Shown here piece after piece: positions 16,663-25,406 of a DNA stretch of 64,000 nt. Made by a program: the position numbers and the translations under genes. Under the pieces are notes generated by a model. That model was not told the DNA's origin, searched no databases, and saw nothing but the letters and a program-made list of their open reading frames with translations. The stretch spans positions 3,100,001 to 3,164,000 of the forward strand of contig NZ_JPOO01000003.1 of NCBI RefSeq assembly GCF_000733925.1, read 5' to 3'. The stretch comes from Arenibacter algicola. GTDB taxonomy: Bacteria > Bacteroidota > Bacteroidia > Flavobacteriales > Flavobacteriaceae. Every line of letters begins with the position of its first letter. The stretch's first letter is position 1.

Positions 16663-17915
16663 TTAGTCTCCAATTCTAGTTGAAAAACTCGTTGTATAAG
16701 CTCTAAACTGGTATCGGAATCTATTTCGGTATCTTTAAGGTGATTGGCAAACTGTTTGGTAATTTTCTGAATAATACGTTCAGAGATAATATCGGCCTGT
16801 ACGGAATTGAAATCTGAAAGCTTTTTGCTTTGGAAATCCAATTCCTCATCCTTCATGGTCTTCAATTTTTTCTTAAGCGCCTTAATAACTGGAGCAAACT
16901 TTCTAGTTTCCAACCATTTTATGAATTCTTCTTTTACTTCTTCAATAATTGCTTCTGCCTGGGGCACGGATTCTTTTCTTTTCTCCAAGGTATCATCTGT
17001 CATTTGGGATAAATGATCTAGATGTATAACGGTAACATTCTCCAAATCCGTTACATTGTCTGATACATTTTTTGGTATTGAAAGGTCCAAGATCAGCAAA
17101 GGCTTCTTAGTGTAGATCAACTCTTTGGAAATGGTGGGCGATTGTGCACCGGTGGCTACGATAAGCACGTCGGTATTTCTGATTTCGGTCTGTAGGTCTC
17201 CGTAATTTTTGACTACTAGATTGAATTTGCCGGCTATTCGCTCCGCCTTGTCCTTGGTACGGTTGATAAGGGTGATGTGAGAATTTTTGGTATGCTTAAT
17301 TAAATTTTCACAAGTATTTCTGCCTATTTTCCCGGTTCCGAATAACAATATGTTTTTTTCGGATATGTCAGGAATGTTATTTATGATGTATTGAACCGAA
17401 GCAAATGCTACCGAGGTGGCGCCAGAAGAAATATCGGTTTCGTTTTTTATTCTTTTACTGGCTTGAATTACGGAATTGCACAAACGTTCCAAGAATGGGT
17501 TGGCTATATCCTGCTTTTTTGAACGATTGAAGCTTTGTCGTAACTGACTAATAATTTCGAAATCGCCTAAAATTTGGCTATCCAATCCTGTACCCATCCT
17601 AAATAGATGGTTTATGGAGTCGTTATTTTTATATACATAGGCCACTTCCTGGAACTCCTCTACGGTGCCATGTGTATTATCGCACAATAATTTTATTAAT
17701 TGGTAGGGATGCTGGGCAAAACCATGCAATTCGGTACGGTTACAGGTAGAAGTTACCAAGAGACCGTCCAGTCCTATCAGTTTGGCCTGCTCCAAAATTC
17801 GATCAATGGCATTGTCATCCAGGCTAAATTTACCACGCACTTCGGCATCGGCCTTTTTGTAGTTAAGGCCTATGGTATAAAATGAATTATGTTTAGAAAT
17901 ATGATAATCTTTCAT
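16659..17915 (-). CDS. hemA: Glutamyl-tRNA reductase
   Basis: About 418 residues; the first committed haem step, reducing glutamyl-tRNA to glutamate-1-semialdehyde with NADPH. The catalytic TSTCNRTELHG motif places Cys58. The Rossmann domain has LLFGTGKIGRNTCEN, and a C-terminal helical dimerisation domain follows. The ATG at 17915 (MKDYHISKHN) is preferred to a GTG seven codons upstream, because homologues begin there and a promoter sits just above. HemL is not in the window. The gene leads hemACDE. Confidence 0.96.
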   Translation of the reverse strand: MKDYHISKHNSFYTIGLNYKKADAEVRGKFSLDDNAIDRILEQAKLIGLDGLLVTSTCNRTELHGFAQHPYQLIKLLCDNTHGTVEEFQEVAYVYKNNDSINHLFRMGTGLDSQILGDFEIISQLRQSFNRSKKQDIANPFLERLCNSVIQASKRIKNETDISSGATSVAFASVQYIINNIPDISEKNILLFGTGKIGRNTCENLIKHTKNSHITLINRTKDKAERIAGKFNLVVKNYGDLQTEIRNTDVLIVATGAQSPTISKELIYTKKPLLILDLSIPKNVSDNVTDLENVTVIHLDHLSQMTDDTLEKRKESVPQAEAIIEEVKEEFIKWLETRKFAPVIKALKKKLKTMKDEELDFQSKKLSDFNSVQADIISERIIQKITKQFANHLKDTEIDSDTSLELIQRVFQLELETK

Positions 17916-17950
17916 ATGTACTCTTGAGAGCGCCACAAAAATAAGTGCAT

Positions 17951-17982
17951 CAAACTTATAAAAATAACGCTAGAGGAACAAT
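17951..17982 (-). promoter_or_regulatory. Promoter of hemA (ATTG-N20-TAAGTTTG)
   Basis: On the minus strand the -7 box TAAGTTTG (17951-17958) is preceded by ATTG (17979-17982) at a 20-bp spacing. This fits the Bacteroidota TTTG-N17-23-TAnnTTTG architecture. The leader to the hemA ATG is roughly 30 nt. It is back to back with the araC promoter. Confidence 0.6.
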
Positions 17983-18011
17983 TAATATCGTTTGTGGTTT
18001 TTTAACGCTGT

Positions 18012-18045
18012 TTTGGGTGTTAAAACCCTTGAAATAGTATATTTT
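18012..18045 (+). promoter_or_regulatory. Promoter of the AraC-family gene (TTTG-N22-TATATTTT)
   Basis: TTTG (18012-18015) lies 22 bp upstream of TATATTTT (18038-18045), one mismatch from TAnnTTTG. It lies about 30 bp from the hemA -33 element, so one regulator bound in between could affect both. Confidence 0.5.
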
Positions 18046-18119
18046 AGCGGTGTTAAGGGAATTCTCGCCAATGGTAATTTAGAATGTTTCTAAATAGATA
18101 AATTTAATATAATGTCGAT

Positions 18120-19010
18120 ATGGAGGAAGAAAATATCGCTCAAGGGTCTTTTGAGGAAGTGTTAATTGAAGACGGGTTCTATGTGTTGAAAATTCAGAAC
18201 GATGGTATTCATAACCAGACGGTTACCCGCGAAATAGACAGTTCTTTTATTCAGTTTCATTTCTGTTTAAAGGGTAGTGCCAAGTTTGTATTCAATGAAG
18301 GAAGGTATGCCTTGGAGGTCAATGAAGATAACTCACTATTATTGTACAATACCCAAGTAGATTTACCACTTAACCTTGTTTTAAATTCCAATTCCTGGAT
18401 GGTCTCCATAATAATGACCATCCGTAAATTCCATTCCTTGTTTTCCAAGGAGGCCGATTATATTCCTTTTTTAAGTGCGGACAATAAGGATAAGAAATAT
18501 TACTCCCAAGAGGCCGTATCCCCTGCAATCGCCGTAGTGCTGAGCCAGGTTATGAATTATAACCTGCACCCTTCCATTAAAGAACTGTATATAAAAGGAA
18601 AGGTTTATGAACTGATATCGCTCTATTTTAATAAAAGTCAGGATGCCGATGTGGAACAGTGTCCATTTTTGGTGGATGAGGACAATGTTAAGCGAATACG
18701 GAAGGCCAAGGAAATAATAATTTCTAGAATGGCCGAACCGCCTAGTCTACAGGATCTGTCGGAAGAAATAGGATTAAGTCTCAAGAAGTTGAAGGAAGGC
18801 TTTAAGCAAATATATGGCGATTCTGTGTATAGTTTTTTATTTGATTACAAAATGGAATATGCCCGTAAAATGCTGGAATCGGGCAAGCACAATGTTAATG
18901 AAGTTGGACTAAAGGTGGGATATAGTACTTCCAGCCACTTTATAGCTGCCTTCAAGAAAAAGTATAGTACCACTCCCAAAAAATACCTGATGTCCTTGGC
19001 CAATGGCTAG
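18120..19010 (+). CDS. AraC-family transcriptional regulator divergent from hemA
   Basis: A 296-residue regulator with a cupin-like N-terminal sensor region (about 1-180) and a C-terminal double helix-turn-helix (about 195-293). In the latter, LQDLSEEIGLSLKKLKEGFK and VNEVGLKVGYSTSSHFIAAF are the two recognition units, ending in the PKKYL signature. It is divergent from hemA, with 204 bp between starts holding both promoters. Control of the haem genes in response to a porphyrin, iron or haem signal is inference from position. Confidence 0.88.
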   Translation: MEEENIAQGSFEEVLIEDGFYVLKIQNDGIHNQTVTREIDSSFIQFHFCLKGSAKFVFNEGRYALEVNEDNSLLLYNTQVDLPLNLVLNSNSWMVSIIMTIRKFHSLFSKEADYIPFLSADNKDKKYYSQEAVSPAIAVVLSQVMNYNLHPSIKELYIKGKVYELISLYFNKSQDADVEQCPFLVDEDNVKRIRKAKEIIISRMAEPPSLQDLSEEIGLSLKKLKEGFKQIYGDSVYSFLFDYKMEYARKMLESGKHNVNEVGLKVGYSTSSHFIAAFKKKYSTTPKKYLMSLANG

Positions 19011-19211
19011 TTGTGTTGTTTTTTAACCAATATTTTCAGGTTTACCATTCTAGCCTATTCCATGCAGTAAAAAATTATAAATTTTTATTTCTAACAAGAC
19101 GGGGTATTATTGTGAGAACTCTGGCATATTTTGGAAATAATGATAAATTTTGTGTTTTGTTACCGTAAATTTTAGATATTTAGAACTTCAAATTGATAAT
19201 CTACAATTTTT

Positions 19212-20021
19212 ATGCACTTATATAAATGTACTATTGCCTTATTTGCACTAGTAGTTATGATTGGATGCGGTAGCAGCAAAATTCAAGAAGAAGTTACCAT
19301 AAACCCCAATTTACACAATGCACCGGTAAAAGTACCCGAAAAAATTATCTCCTCCAATATTTTGGCAAAGGACAGGGTATTGGTTTTTAGTAAGACCAAT
19401 GGGTTTCGCCATAAGTCCATAGAAAAGGGGGTGGCCACTTTCGTAAAATTAGGGGTAGCCAATAATTTTGCAGTATCCCATACCGAGGATTCTCTTCAAT
19501 TTAATCTTGAAAATCTGAAAAAGTTTAAATTGGTGGTCTTTTTAAGTACTACTATGGATGTATTGGGCAACGAACAACAATCGGCCTTTGAGAAATATAT
19601 ACAAGATGGTGGAAGTTTTATGGGCGTTCATGCTGCGGCAGATACGGAATATGAATGGCCATGGTACAACAAATTAGTGGGGGCCTATTTTTTGAGTCAC
19701 CCCAAACAACAAACGGCCAGGATAGACGTAGTAGACCGGAACCACCCGGCAACGAAACATTTGGCAGATATCTGGACCCATTTTGATGAATGGTACAATT
19801 ATAAAAATATTAATCCTGAAGTTAATGTACTCATGAAATTGGATGAAAGCTCTTATGAGGGAGGTAAGAATGGTGATAACCACCCTATTGCTTGGTACCA
19901 TGAGTATGATGGCGGACGAGCTTTTTATACGGGCTTGGGACATACGGAGGAAGCTTTTGACGATCTTAATTTCCGTCAGCATTTGGTGGGCGGAATCGAA
20001 TATTGCCTGAAGAGGGATTAA
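19212..20021 (+). CDS. ThuA domain lipoprotein
   Basis: A 269-residue protein with a lipoprotein signal (LVVMIGCGSSK, lipobox Cys near residue 20) and a ThuA domain (about 50-265) of class I glutamine-amidotransferase-like fold. Characteristic blocks are FSKTNGFRHKSI, GVHAAADTEYEWPWY, VVDRNHPAT, DEWYNY and GRAFYTGLGHT. ThuA-like proteins are common in carbohydrate loci of Bacteroidota and are linked to trehalose or other sugar use, but the biochemical activity is poorly defined. The gene opens the carbohydrate region and is followed by a strong terminator-like hairpin. Confidence 0.88.
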   Translation: MHLYKCTIALFALVVMIGCGSSKIQEEVTINPNLHNAPVKVPEKIISSNILAKDRVLVFSKTNGFRHKSIEKGVATFVKLGVANNFAVSHTEDSLQFNLENLKKFKLVVFLSTTMDVLGNEQQSAFEKYIQDGGSFMGVHAAADTEYEWPWYNKLVGAYFLSHPKQQTARIDVVDRNHPATKHLADIWTHFDEWYNYKNINPEVNVLMKLDESSYEGGKNGDNHPIAWYHEYDGGRAFYTGLGHTEEAFDDLNFRQHLVGGIEYCLKRD

Positions 20022-20090
20022 CTCTTGGGTATATACAACAAAGTAAACCACCAATACTTTGTATTTTTAATAACCACCAACCTTTACTGT

Positions 20091-20176
20091 AGTCCTGCAA
20101 GGTTTTATCGACACCCAATCAACCAACGCTAAATTTATTTAGTGTGTCGGTAACGATCTCGCAGGACTTTTTTTGT
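20091..20176 (+). terminator. Long branched hairpin with T-tract after the thuA-like gene
   Basis: AGTCCTGC (20091-20098) pairs with GCAGGACT (20161-20168), immediately followed by a run of T. Inside, CGACAC (20109-20114) pairs with GTGTCG (20144-20149), and an apical stem pairs 20127-20134 with 20137-20144 (one G-T). The structure lies 70 bp after the ThuA stop and looks like an intrinsic terminator with an unusually long compound stem. A structured RNA element is the alternative. Confidence 0.6.
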
Positions 20177-20181
20177 TTAAA

Positions 20182-20283
20182 TTTTACTCGATAATCGAGA
20201 TTAAAACCTGCCTGCCGCCTTTAGGCAGGTGCTCCGACGCTGTAAGTTCAGGCAGGAGTCGAAATCTAAGGGTTCTTTCAATG
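20182..20283. repeat. Interspersed repeat, copy A (about 100 bp)
   Basis: Begins TTTTACTCGATAATCGAGAT and ends near GTCGAAATCTAAGGGTTC. A second copy lies at 26169-26283 with the same ends and a diverged centre. Each contains the 13-bp palindrome CTCGATAATCGAG (here 20187-20199). This copy also has a perfect stem ACCTGCCT/AGGCAGGT (20206-20213 with 20223-20230). The architecture suggests a miniature non-autonomous element or BIME-like repeat. Confidence 0.7.
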
Positions 20284-20684
20284 CTTCATGGTTTGGCACG
20301 GGGTAGTTTACTGAGGCCTATCTAGAGGGTTGCTTAGTTTAGGAGTATGGTTGTAGGGCATTTGCCCAATATATCACTTAAGAATAGGAACTGCCCCTAT
20401 ATCATGCTTGGATTAATAAATAAAAGCACATAAATCACAATTATACAGGGCGTTGATTGCATCCCAAAATAGACCAGGTAGTCGGTTTGTTCCGTTTTTG
20501 GTCGACTAGGCGTTAAAATTTTGGTATTTCATAGATTTAGTTACGTTTTATATCGAACTAATATGGCTCATCCGGATGTCCAGGTACAACAAGAACCGAC
20601 CAAGCAGTGGGATTTACAGTTTTGGACAAAACAGCATCAAGCATCTAAATATGGCAGTTAATCGCTAGGAGAAAGAAGCTTTAC
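20284..20684. other. Non-coding stretch before the glycosidase stop
   Basis: About 400 bp with no convincing gene. A 32-codon frame (20563-20661) is present but has no support. I see no clear promoter or further repeat. Confidence 0.5.
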
Positions 20685-21650
20685 TCAGTTCTTTTCGGGG
20701 CTTTTGGGGAAATGTACCTCTACCTTGTCGTGCATGGTATACAGTCTAAACAGGTCCCCATCCGGCACCAGGATTCCGCTGGATCTATTTTCCTCCATTA
20801 TTGGATTTTGTGGGTATTTTTTCCAATGTAACAAGTCCTTAGAGGCAGCAACATTGGTGGACCATAGGCTCCAATCTTCAAATGGGGTGCCATGGTAATA
20901 GGCGTAATACCATCCCTTGTATTTAATAATCTGGTTTACGGCCACCCCGTATTTATCGTACGCTTCGGGCCCCATGGTTATGACGGGTTCATCCTGGGCA
21001 TTGGTCCATACTTTTAGATCTTTGGAGGTTGCGAGCCATATGCCCAAATCGTTGCGCTCATAGAACAAATACCATATGTTGTTTTCCCTCCAAACTGTAG
21101 GGGTGCCGTAAGGACCTTCACTCAAAGGAGAGCCATCGGCATTGCGTATGTCCAGGGAACCACGGTCTGTCCAATGAATACGATCTGTGGAGGTAAGTCT
21201 ATGGGCTATATCGTTTTTGCCTTCGGCAAACATATGATAGGTGCCATCTACCTTTATGACCATCATGTCCTCGGTCCAACTCTCATTAAAAACAGGGTTA
21301 TTGTTATAGCGTTTCCAAGCAATACCATCTAAAGAAGTGGCATAGCCAAGGGCAAGGGGCTCCTTTTCGTTATTAAGGCCGGTATACCACATATGGTAGG
21401 TGCCCTCCTCTTTAAGGATATACCCCCTTTCCCTAATTTTGTGATCCCAGGTATCCATACCTGTACCGGTAAAAACAGGATTTTCTGCAGGGGTTTGAAA
21501 ATGTGTCAGTTCGAAGGGAAAAGGTACCGAGTCTTTGGGTGAAACAACGGTCAGTTGTTCTGTGTTTGCATTTTTCTTGGTTTTTTGGTGGTCTTTGCAA
21601 GACAAAAGAAAGACCATAAGGGATGTAAGTACTAGAAAACGTGCTGTCAT
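20685..21650 (-). CDS. Lipoprotein glycosidase of the five-bladed beta-propeller fold (GH43/GH32-like)
   Basis: A 321-residue protein with a lipoprotein signal (LMVFLLSCKDHQK). Repeated beta-propeller blades with W-Y-T/G motifs follow (YHMWYTGLNNEKEPLALGYA, NIWYLFYERNDLGIWLATS, GWYYAYYHG). Such proteins are annotated as glycosyl hydrolase family 43/32/117-like; exact family and substrate cannot be set by eye. It lies on the opposite strand to its neighbours within the carbohydrate region and is probably anchored in a membrane facing the periplasm or surface. Confidence 0.7.
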   Translation of the reverse strand: MTARFLVLTSLMVFLLSCKDHQKTKKNANTEQLTVVSPKDSVPFPFELTHFQTPAENPVFTGTGMDTWDHKIRERGYILKEEGTYHMWYTGLNNEKEPLALGYATSLDGIAWKRYNNNPVFNESWTEDMMVIKVDGTYHMFAEGKNDIAHRLTSTDRIHWTDRGSLDIRNADGSPLSEGPYGTPTVWRENNIWYLFYERNDLGIWLATSKDLKVWTNAQDEPVITMGPEAYDKYGVAVNQIIKYKGWYYAYYHGTPFEDWSLWSTNVAASKDLLHWKKYPQNPIMEENRSSGILVPDGDLFRLYTMHDKVEVHFPKSPEKN

Positions 21651-21863
21651 AATCCGGTTATTTTGGTGGTGTGGGTTTACTGGGTTTTATTGGAACAAGT
21701 AAGATAGTAATTCCTTTTTATAAGCCGCTGATTCATGGTAAAAAAAGCCTATTCAAGTGCTATGGTGTGTGAGGGATAGCAGTGAAAAGCCCACAGGCTG
21801 CAGGCCGAGGACTTGAAGCGGATAGCCCGGCCCTTAGGGACACACCCAAACAAATCTCTTTAT

Positions 21864-21933
21864 GGTTAATATTATAACAGTTTTTGATAGAATCTGCCAG
21901 ATAATGTCGATTCAGCTGTATTATCTTGCTGTT
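21864..21933. promoter_or_regulatory. Conserved 70-bp upstream element, copy 1 (before GH16)
   Basis: This 70-bp block aligns without gaps to 23628-23697, with 55 of 70 bases identical by hand count. The strongest shared blocks are CAGTTTTTGA-AGAATCT and TTATCTTGCTGTT. It ends 138 bp upstream of the GH16 ATG. The matching block ends 111 bp upstream of the Gfo/Idh ATG, so a shared operator or leader element is likely. The rest of the gap 21651-22071 holds no supported gene. Confidence 0.55.
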
Positions 21934-22071
21934 GGTCCAAATCAACAATGATATGTTGAATAAGCTGAATTTTGACGTTGGGGATATTCTTTTCAATATA
22001 CAAAGTGTTGAAAAGACATAAGACCCGAAGACCTTTTGTGCATAACCTTTGACGGTTACAAATCCATTAAA

Positions 22072-22854
22072 ATGAAGTTAACCCCTGTATTTTTATTCCT
22101 GTTTGTTTTGGGATTTGCTTTTGCGCAACGCCCAGCACAGGGACCTATGTCCAAAAAGCGGTTTAATCCCGAAAAAATGGGCTATAAATTGGTATGGGAA
22201 GATAACTTTAGGGGCAAAACTTTGGATACTACAAAATGGACCGTAAGAGGAGTGGGGCCAAGGGCCATAGCTTATGTGTCCGAGGAAGCGGTAAAAGTGG
22301 AAAAAGGATATCTAAAATTATATGCCCTTAAAAAAGGAGACTCTCTCTTGGGCAGTGCCGTAGGTACCCAAGGTAAGTTTATGTCCAAATATGGCTATTA
22401 CGAATGTAGGGCCAAATTACAAAAATCACAGGGGGTTTGGGCTGCATTTTGGTTACAATCCCCCCAGATAAGCCAAGGGGAGGATCCGTCCAAATATGGG
22501 GCTGAAATAGATGTAATGGAGTTTTTTAAAAAATTGGGGACCGATATAGTATCGCACAATGTGCATTGGGCCTATGGGCCCTATCAGCAATCTACCAAGG
22601 GAATGCAGAGTTACCGCAGAGGGGTAAGTTTGTGGTTTCATACTTTTGGATTGGAATGGTTTCCCGACAGATATATTTTTTATGTTGATGGGTATAAATA
22701 TTATGAGGTTACGGTAGGAATCTCCAATATTGAGGAATATATGATCTTAAGCATGGAATACCCGGGAAAAAAGGAAGAGATATTAAAAACGATTTTCCCC
22801 GATGTATTTATGGTCGATTACGTTAAGGTTTACCAAAAAGAGGAGGGTTATTAA
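22072..22854 (+). CDS. Secreted glycoside hydrolase family 16 enzyme
   Basis: A 260-residue protein with a signal peptide (MKLTPVFLFLFVLGFAFAQ) and a single GH16 jelly-roll domain. The catalytic motif is EIDVME: nucleophile Glu145, Asp147 and acid/base Glu150, the beta-bulge (ExDxxE) form typical of laminarinase-like members. Aromatic subsite segments GVWAAFWLQS and WHTFGLEWFPDRYIFYVDG-type blocks are present. Expected to cleave beta-1,3/1,4-glucans or galactans; the substrate is not determinable. The ATG at 22072 gives the signal peptide; an upstream in-frame start 12 codons earlier does not. Confidence 0.9.
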   Translation: MKLTPVFLFLFVLGFAFAQRPAQGPMSKKRFNPEKMGYKLVWEDNFRGKTLDTTKWTVRGVGPRAIAYVSEEAVKVEKGYLKLYALKKGDSLLGSAVGTQGKFMSKYGYYECRAKLQKSQGVWAAFWLQSPQISQGEDPSKYGAEIDVMEFFKKLGTDIVSHNVHWAYGPYQQSTKGMQSYRRGVSLWFHTFGLEWFPDRYIFYVDGYKYYEVTVGISNIEEYMILSMEYPGKKEEILKTIFPDVFMVDYVKVYQKEEGY

Positions 22855-22875
22855 TTGGGTATAAATAAGTTTATT

Positions 22876-22883
22876 TAAATTTG
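22876..22883 (+). promoter_or_regulatory. -7 box of the GNAT gene (TAAATTTG)
   Basis: TAAATTTG fits TAnnTTTG and lies 49 bp before the ATG at 22933. No clear -33 element. Confidence 0.4.
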
Positions 22884-22932
22884 CAAGCTTTTGAAACTGA
22901 GGTTTTAGAAGGAATATTTTAAAAATGAAACC

Positions 22933-23379
22933 ATGAAAATAGCCCTACTACAAGAATCTGACGTAAACCCTGATATGGAACAGCAACTGGCCGGATTGTT
23001 CCGCCAATTGAATGCGGATATAAAACAGATGAACCTGAAACAGGTGCTCGACCCTGAAAATCCTATTTGCCTAGTATATTGTAAGGAAGGTGATAAGGTA
23101 TTGGGAATGGCTTTGATGTGCACTTATACCGTTATATCGGGGTTTAAGGGCTGGGTTGAGGATGTGGTTGTAGATGTGGAACACCGGGGTAAGGGTTTAG
23201 GCCGAAAATTAATGGAGAAATTGGTAGAATTGGGAAAGGAAAAAGGCCTTACCGAAATCCTTCTTTTTAGCGCGGATAAGCGAATAGAAGCCATTAATCT
23301 ATATAAAAGTTTGGGTTTTAAAGAAAAGGAAAGTCGTATTTACGTGCTTAAAACCGAATCTTTGATTAAAAAGGGTTAA
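22933..23379 (+). CDS. GNAT-family N-acetyltransferase
   Basis: A 148-residue single-domain GNAT protein. The acetyl-CoA pyrophosphate loop is RGKGLGRKLM (around residues 84-93), preceded by the beta-strand WVEDVVVDVEHR and followed by LFSADKRIEAINLYKSLGF, the usual C-terminal motif. Acceptor unknown. It is not obviously tied to the glycan genes around it. Confidence 0.88.
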   Translation: MKIALLQESDVNPDMEQQLAGLFRQLNADIKQMNLKQVLDPENPICLVYCKEGDKVLGMALMCTYTVISGFKGWVEDVVVDVEHRGKGLGRKLMEKLVELGKEKGLTEILLFSADKRIEAINLYKSLGFKEKESRIYVLKTESLIKKG

Positions 23380-23484
23380 AACCTTAGGCGTTATACTATT
23401 GTCGGCAGCCTAGAAATTTACAGCCACAGATAATATTTGATCCGCTTAAAATCCATTGTATATTTCCAATATACCCTAATATTG

Positions 23485-23502
23485 AAGGAGGACTTCCTCC
23501 TT
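23485..23502 (+). terminator. Short hairpin after the GNAT gene
   Basis: AAGGAGG (23485-23491) pairs with CCTCCTT (23496-23502) around a 4-nt loop, followed by TATTAAG. Weak T-tract; likely but not certain terminator. Confidence 0.45.
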
Positions 23503-23627
23503 TATTAAGCAAAATAGTATCTGGCATTATATTTTATGGAGTAATACGGCCGGACAGGAGAGCTGTTTAGGGTTTTCTCCTCATTTCTTCACCTTGCCTG
23601 TGCACCGGTGCCAAGGTTTTTTCCTAG

Positions 23628-23697
23628 GGTTAAAATTATAGCAGTTTTTGAGAGAATCTCAGACAGAATGTCCGTGAATATGTTTTATCTTGCTGTT
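23628..23697. promoter_or_regulatory. Conserved 70-bp upstream element, copy 2 (before Gfo/Idh)
   Basis: Ungapped partner of 21864-21933. The shared ends start GGTTAA and finish TTATCTTGCTGTT. Located 111 bp upstream of the Gfo/Idh start. The remainder of the 429-bp gap 23380-23808 has only the hairpin at 23485. Confidence 0.55.
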
Positions 23698-23808
23698 TCC
23701 CAAGGAGATTCTTATAAATGTTTAGAACAATTTGGAATGTTTGGGAGAATGATGCAATTTTCTTGCATAGGATTAGATCAATAATGTAAACTGTAATAAT
23801 CAACAATT

Positions 23809-25275
23809 ATGAAGAAAAAAAAATCAAATAAGTCTGTGGATTCACGCAGATCATTTATTAAAAAAGGTGCATTGGCCTCCTCCATCTTTTTTGTGCCCAG
23901 GCATGTATTGGGGGGTGTAGGGTACACTGCTCCCAGTGACCGATTGAATATTGCGGCCATAGGTGCTGGGGGAAAAGGTGCCAGTGATATTCGTAATGCG
24001 TCCGTAGGAGGTAGGGAAAAAGTAGTTGCCCTGTGCGATGTGGATTTCTCCGGGTCGGCAAAAAAATCAGTTGAACTCTTCCCCAAAGCAAAACTATATG
24101 CGGATTTTAGGGAGATGTTGGATAAGGAGAAAGGGATCGATGCCGTGACCATATCCACTCCAGACCATGTACACGGACCTGCAGCTAAATATGCCATGGA
24201 GCGTGGGATAAATGTATATGTACAAAAACCAATGACCCACAATATACGGGAGGCAAGAATGCTGACCGAGATGGCCAGAAGCAATAAAATAGTGACCCAA
24301 ATGGGGAACCAAGGAGGTTCCAATCCCTTATTGGGAATGGTTCAAAAATGGGTAGATTCCGGGGAACTGGGTAAGATATCAAAAGTGCAGGTGTGGACCA
24401 ACAGACCTGTTTGGCCACAAGGAGGCGCATTCCCTAAACCGGATCCAAGCGCAAAACCTAAGGACCTTGATTGGGACCTATGGTTGGGGCCATCGGAATT
24501 TAGGCCTTACACCCCCAATTTACATCCCTTTGGATGGAGAGGTTGGTGGGAGTATGGTACCGGGGCCCTAGGAGATGTAGGATGCCATTTGATAGATATT
24601 CCTTTCAGGACCTTGGGGCTTAAATATCCAACAGATGCGGAATGTAGTGTGGGGGCGGTATATACCAATATGTGGAATGCGGATTATCATCCAGAAGGAT
24701 GCCCTGCTTCCTCCTTTATAACCTTACATTTTGGGGCAACGGAAAAGAGTCAATCACCAATAGAGATGACCTGGAGCGATGGTGGCATTAGGCCGGCCCA
24801 TCCGGAAATTATCCCAGCCGATCACGAAATTGGGGGTAATGGAAGTCAGAATGGGGTATTGATCATTGGGGAAAAGGGAATTATTTCTACCAATATCAAC
24901 GATAGTTCCCCTTTAATGCCAAAGTTATATATGAACGATGGATCTACGGATTTTGGTCCTGAAGTGGAACCCAATGATGAACCGGAATACGGACATCAAC
25001 GCTTATGGATAGATGCTTGTAAGGCTGGGTTTGGCAGTAAGGAACATCTTGGTTTAACCTCTTCTTTTGATTATGCAGGACCTATGACGGAAACCGTTCT
25101 TATGGGGAACTTGGCCATTCGCAGTTATTTGTTGCAAAGGGAGAACGAGAAGGGCAAGATGGAGTTCTTTGCCCGTAAGAAACTGCTTTGGGACGGGGAG
25201 AATATGCGGATTACCAATCTCGAGGAAGCAAATCAGTTTGTAACCAGAAATTATAGACCTGGCTTTGTAGTTTAA
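23809..25275 (+). CDS. TAT-exported Gfo/Idh/MocA oxidoreductase
   Basis: A 488-residue NAD(P)-dependent sugar oxidoreductase-like protein. A twin-arginine signal (SRRSFIKKGALASS, Arg13-Arg14) precedes the Rossmann fold (IAAIGAGGKGASD, about 48-60). The Gfo/Idh block VYVQKPMTHNIREARMLTEM and a C-terminal alpha/beta substrate domain with WGGxGALGDVGCHLIDI-like sequence (GTGALGDVGCHLID) follow. TAT export implies cofactor loading before secretion. Such proteins are widespread in Bacteroidota glycan loci; some TAT-exported relatives act as glycosidases (GH109 type). Substrate unknown. A strong terminator follows. Confidence 0.88.
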   Translation: MKKKKSNKSVDSRRSFIKKGALASSIFFVPRHVLGGVGYTAPSDRLNIAAIGAGGKGASDIRNASVGGREKVVALCDVDFSGSAKKSVELFPKAKLYADFREMLDKEKGIDAVTISTPDHVHGPAAKYAMERGINVYVQKPMTHNIREARMLTEMARSNKIVTQMGNQGGSNPLLGMVQKWVDSGELGKISKVQVWTNRPVWPQGGAFPKPDPSAKPKDLDWDLWLGPSEFRPYTPNLHPFGWRGWWEYGTGALGDVGCHLIDIPFRTLGLKYPTDAECSVGAVYTNMWNADYHPEGCPASSFITLHFGATEKSQSPIEMTWSDGGIRPAHPEIIPADHEIGGNGSQNGVLIIGEKGIISTNINDSSPLMPKLYMNDGSTDFGPEVEPNDEPEYGHQRLWIDACKAGFGSKEHLGLTSSFDYAGPMTETVLMGNLAIRSYLLQRENEKGKMEFFARKKLLWDGENMRITNLEEANQFVTRNYRPGFVV

Positions 25276-25295
25276 AGTAGTAGAGTAGGCAACTC

Positions 25296-25342
25296 AACAC
25301 CCTTAAGGCTTTAAAAAAGGTTTTAAGGGTGTTCTGTTTTTA
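25296..25342 (+). terminator. Intrinsic terminator after Gfo/Idh
   Basis: Perfect 11-bp arms AACACCCTTAA (25296-25306) and TTAAGGGTGTT (25323-25333) are followed by CTGTTTTT. It begins 21 bp after the stop codon. Confidence 0.75.
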
Positions 25343-25406
25343 ATAATTAACTAAAATTTATAAGCTCCATAAGGAATATGGGCATAGGGGTCTTTGCGTA
25401 TTTTCC

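Noticed and set aside
20091..20168. Possible tRNA-like cloverleaf (8-bp end stem)
   Set aside because: No T-loop GTTCRA motif or anticodon stem; followed by a T-run, so terminator-like.
20563..20661. 32-codon frame MAHPDVQVQQ... in the gap before the glycosidase
   Set aside because: No conserved features or signal, and no promoter or terminator around it.
21760..21996. 78-codon minus-strand frame upstream of GH16
   Set aside because: Covers the conserved 70-bp element and shows no protein-family features.
23778..24323. 181-codon minus-strand frame
   Set aside because: Antisense to the Gfo/Idh gene; Pro/Ser-rich shadow with no family features.
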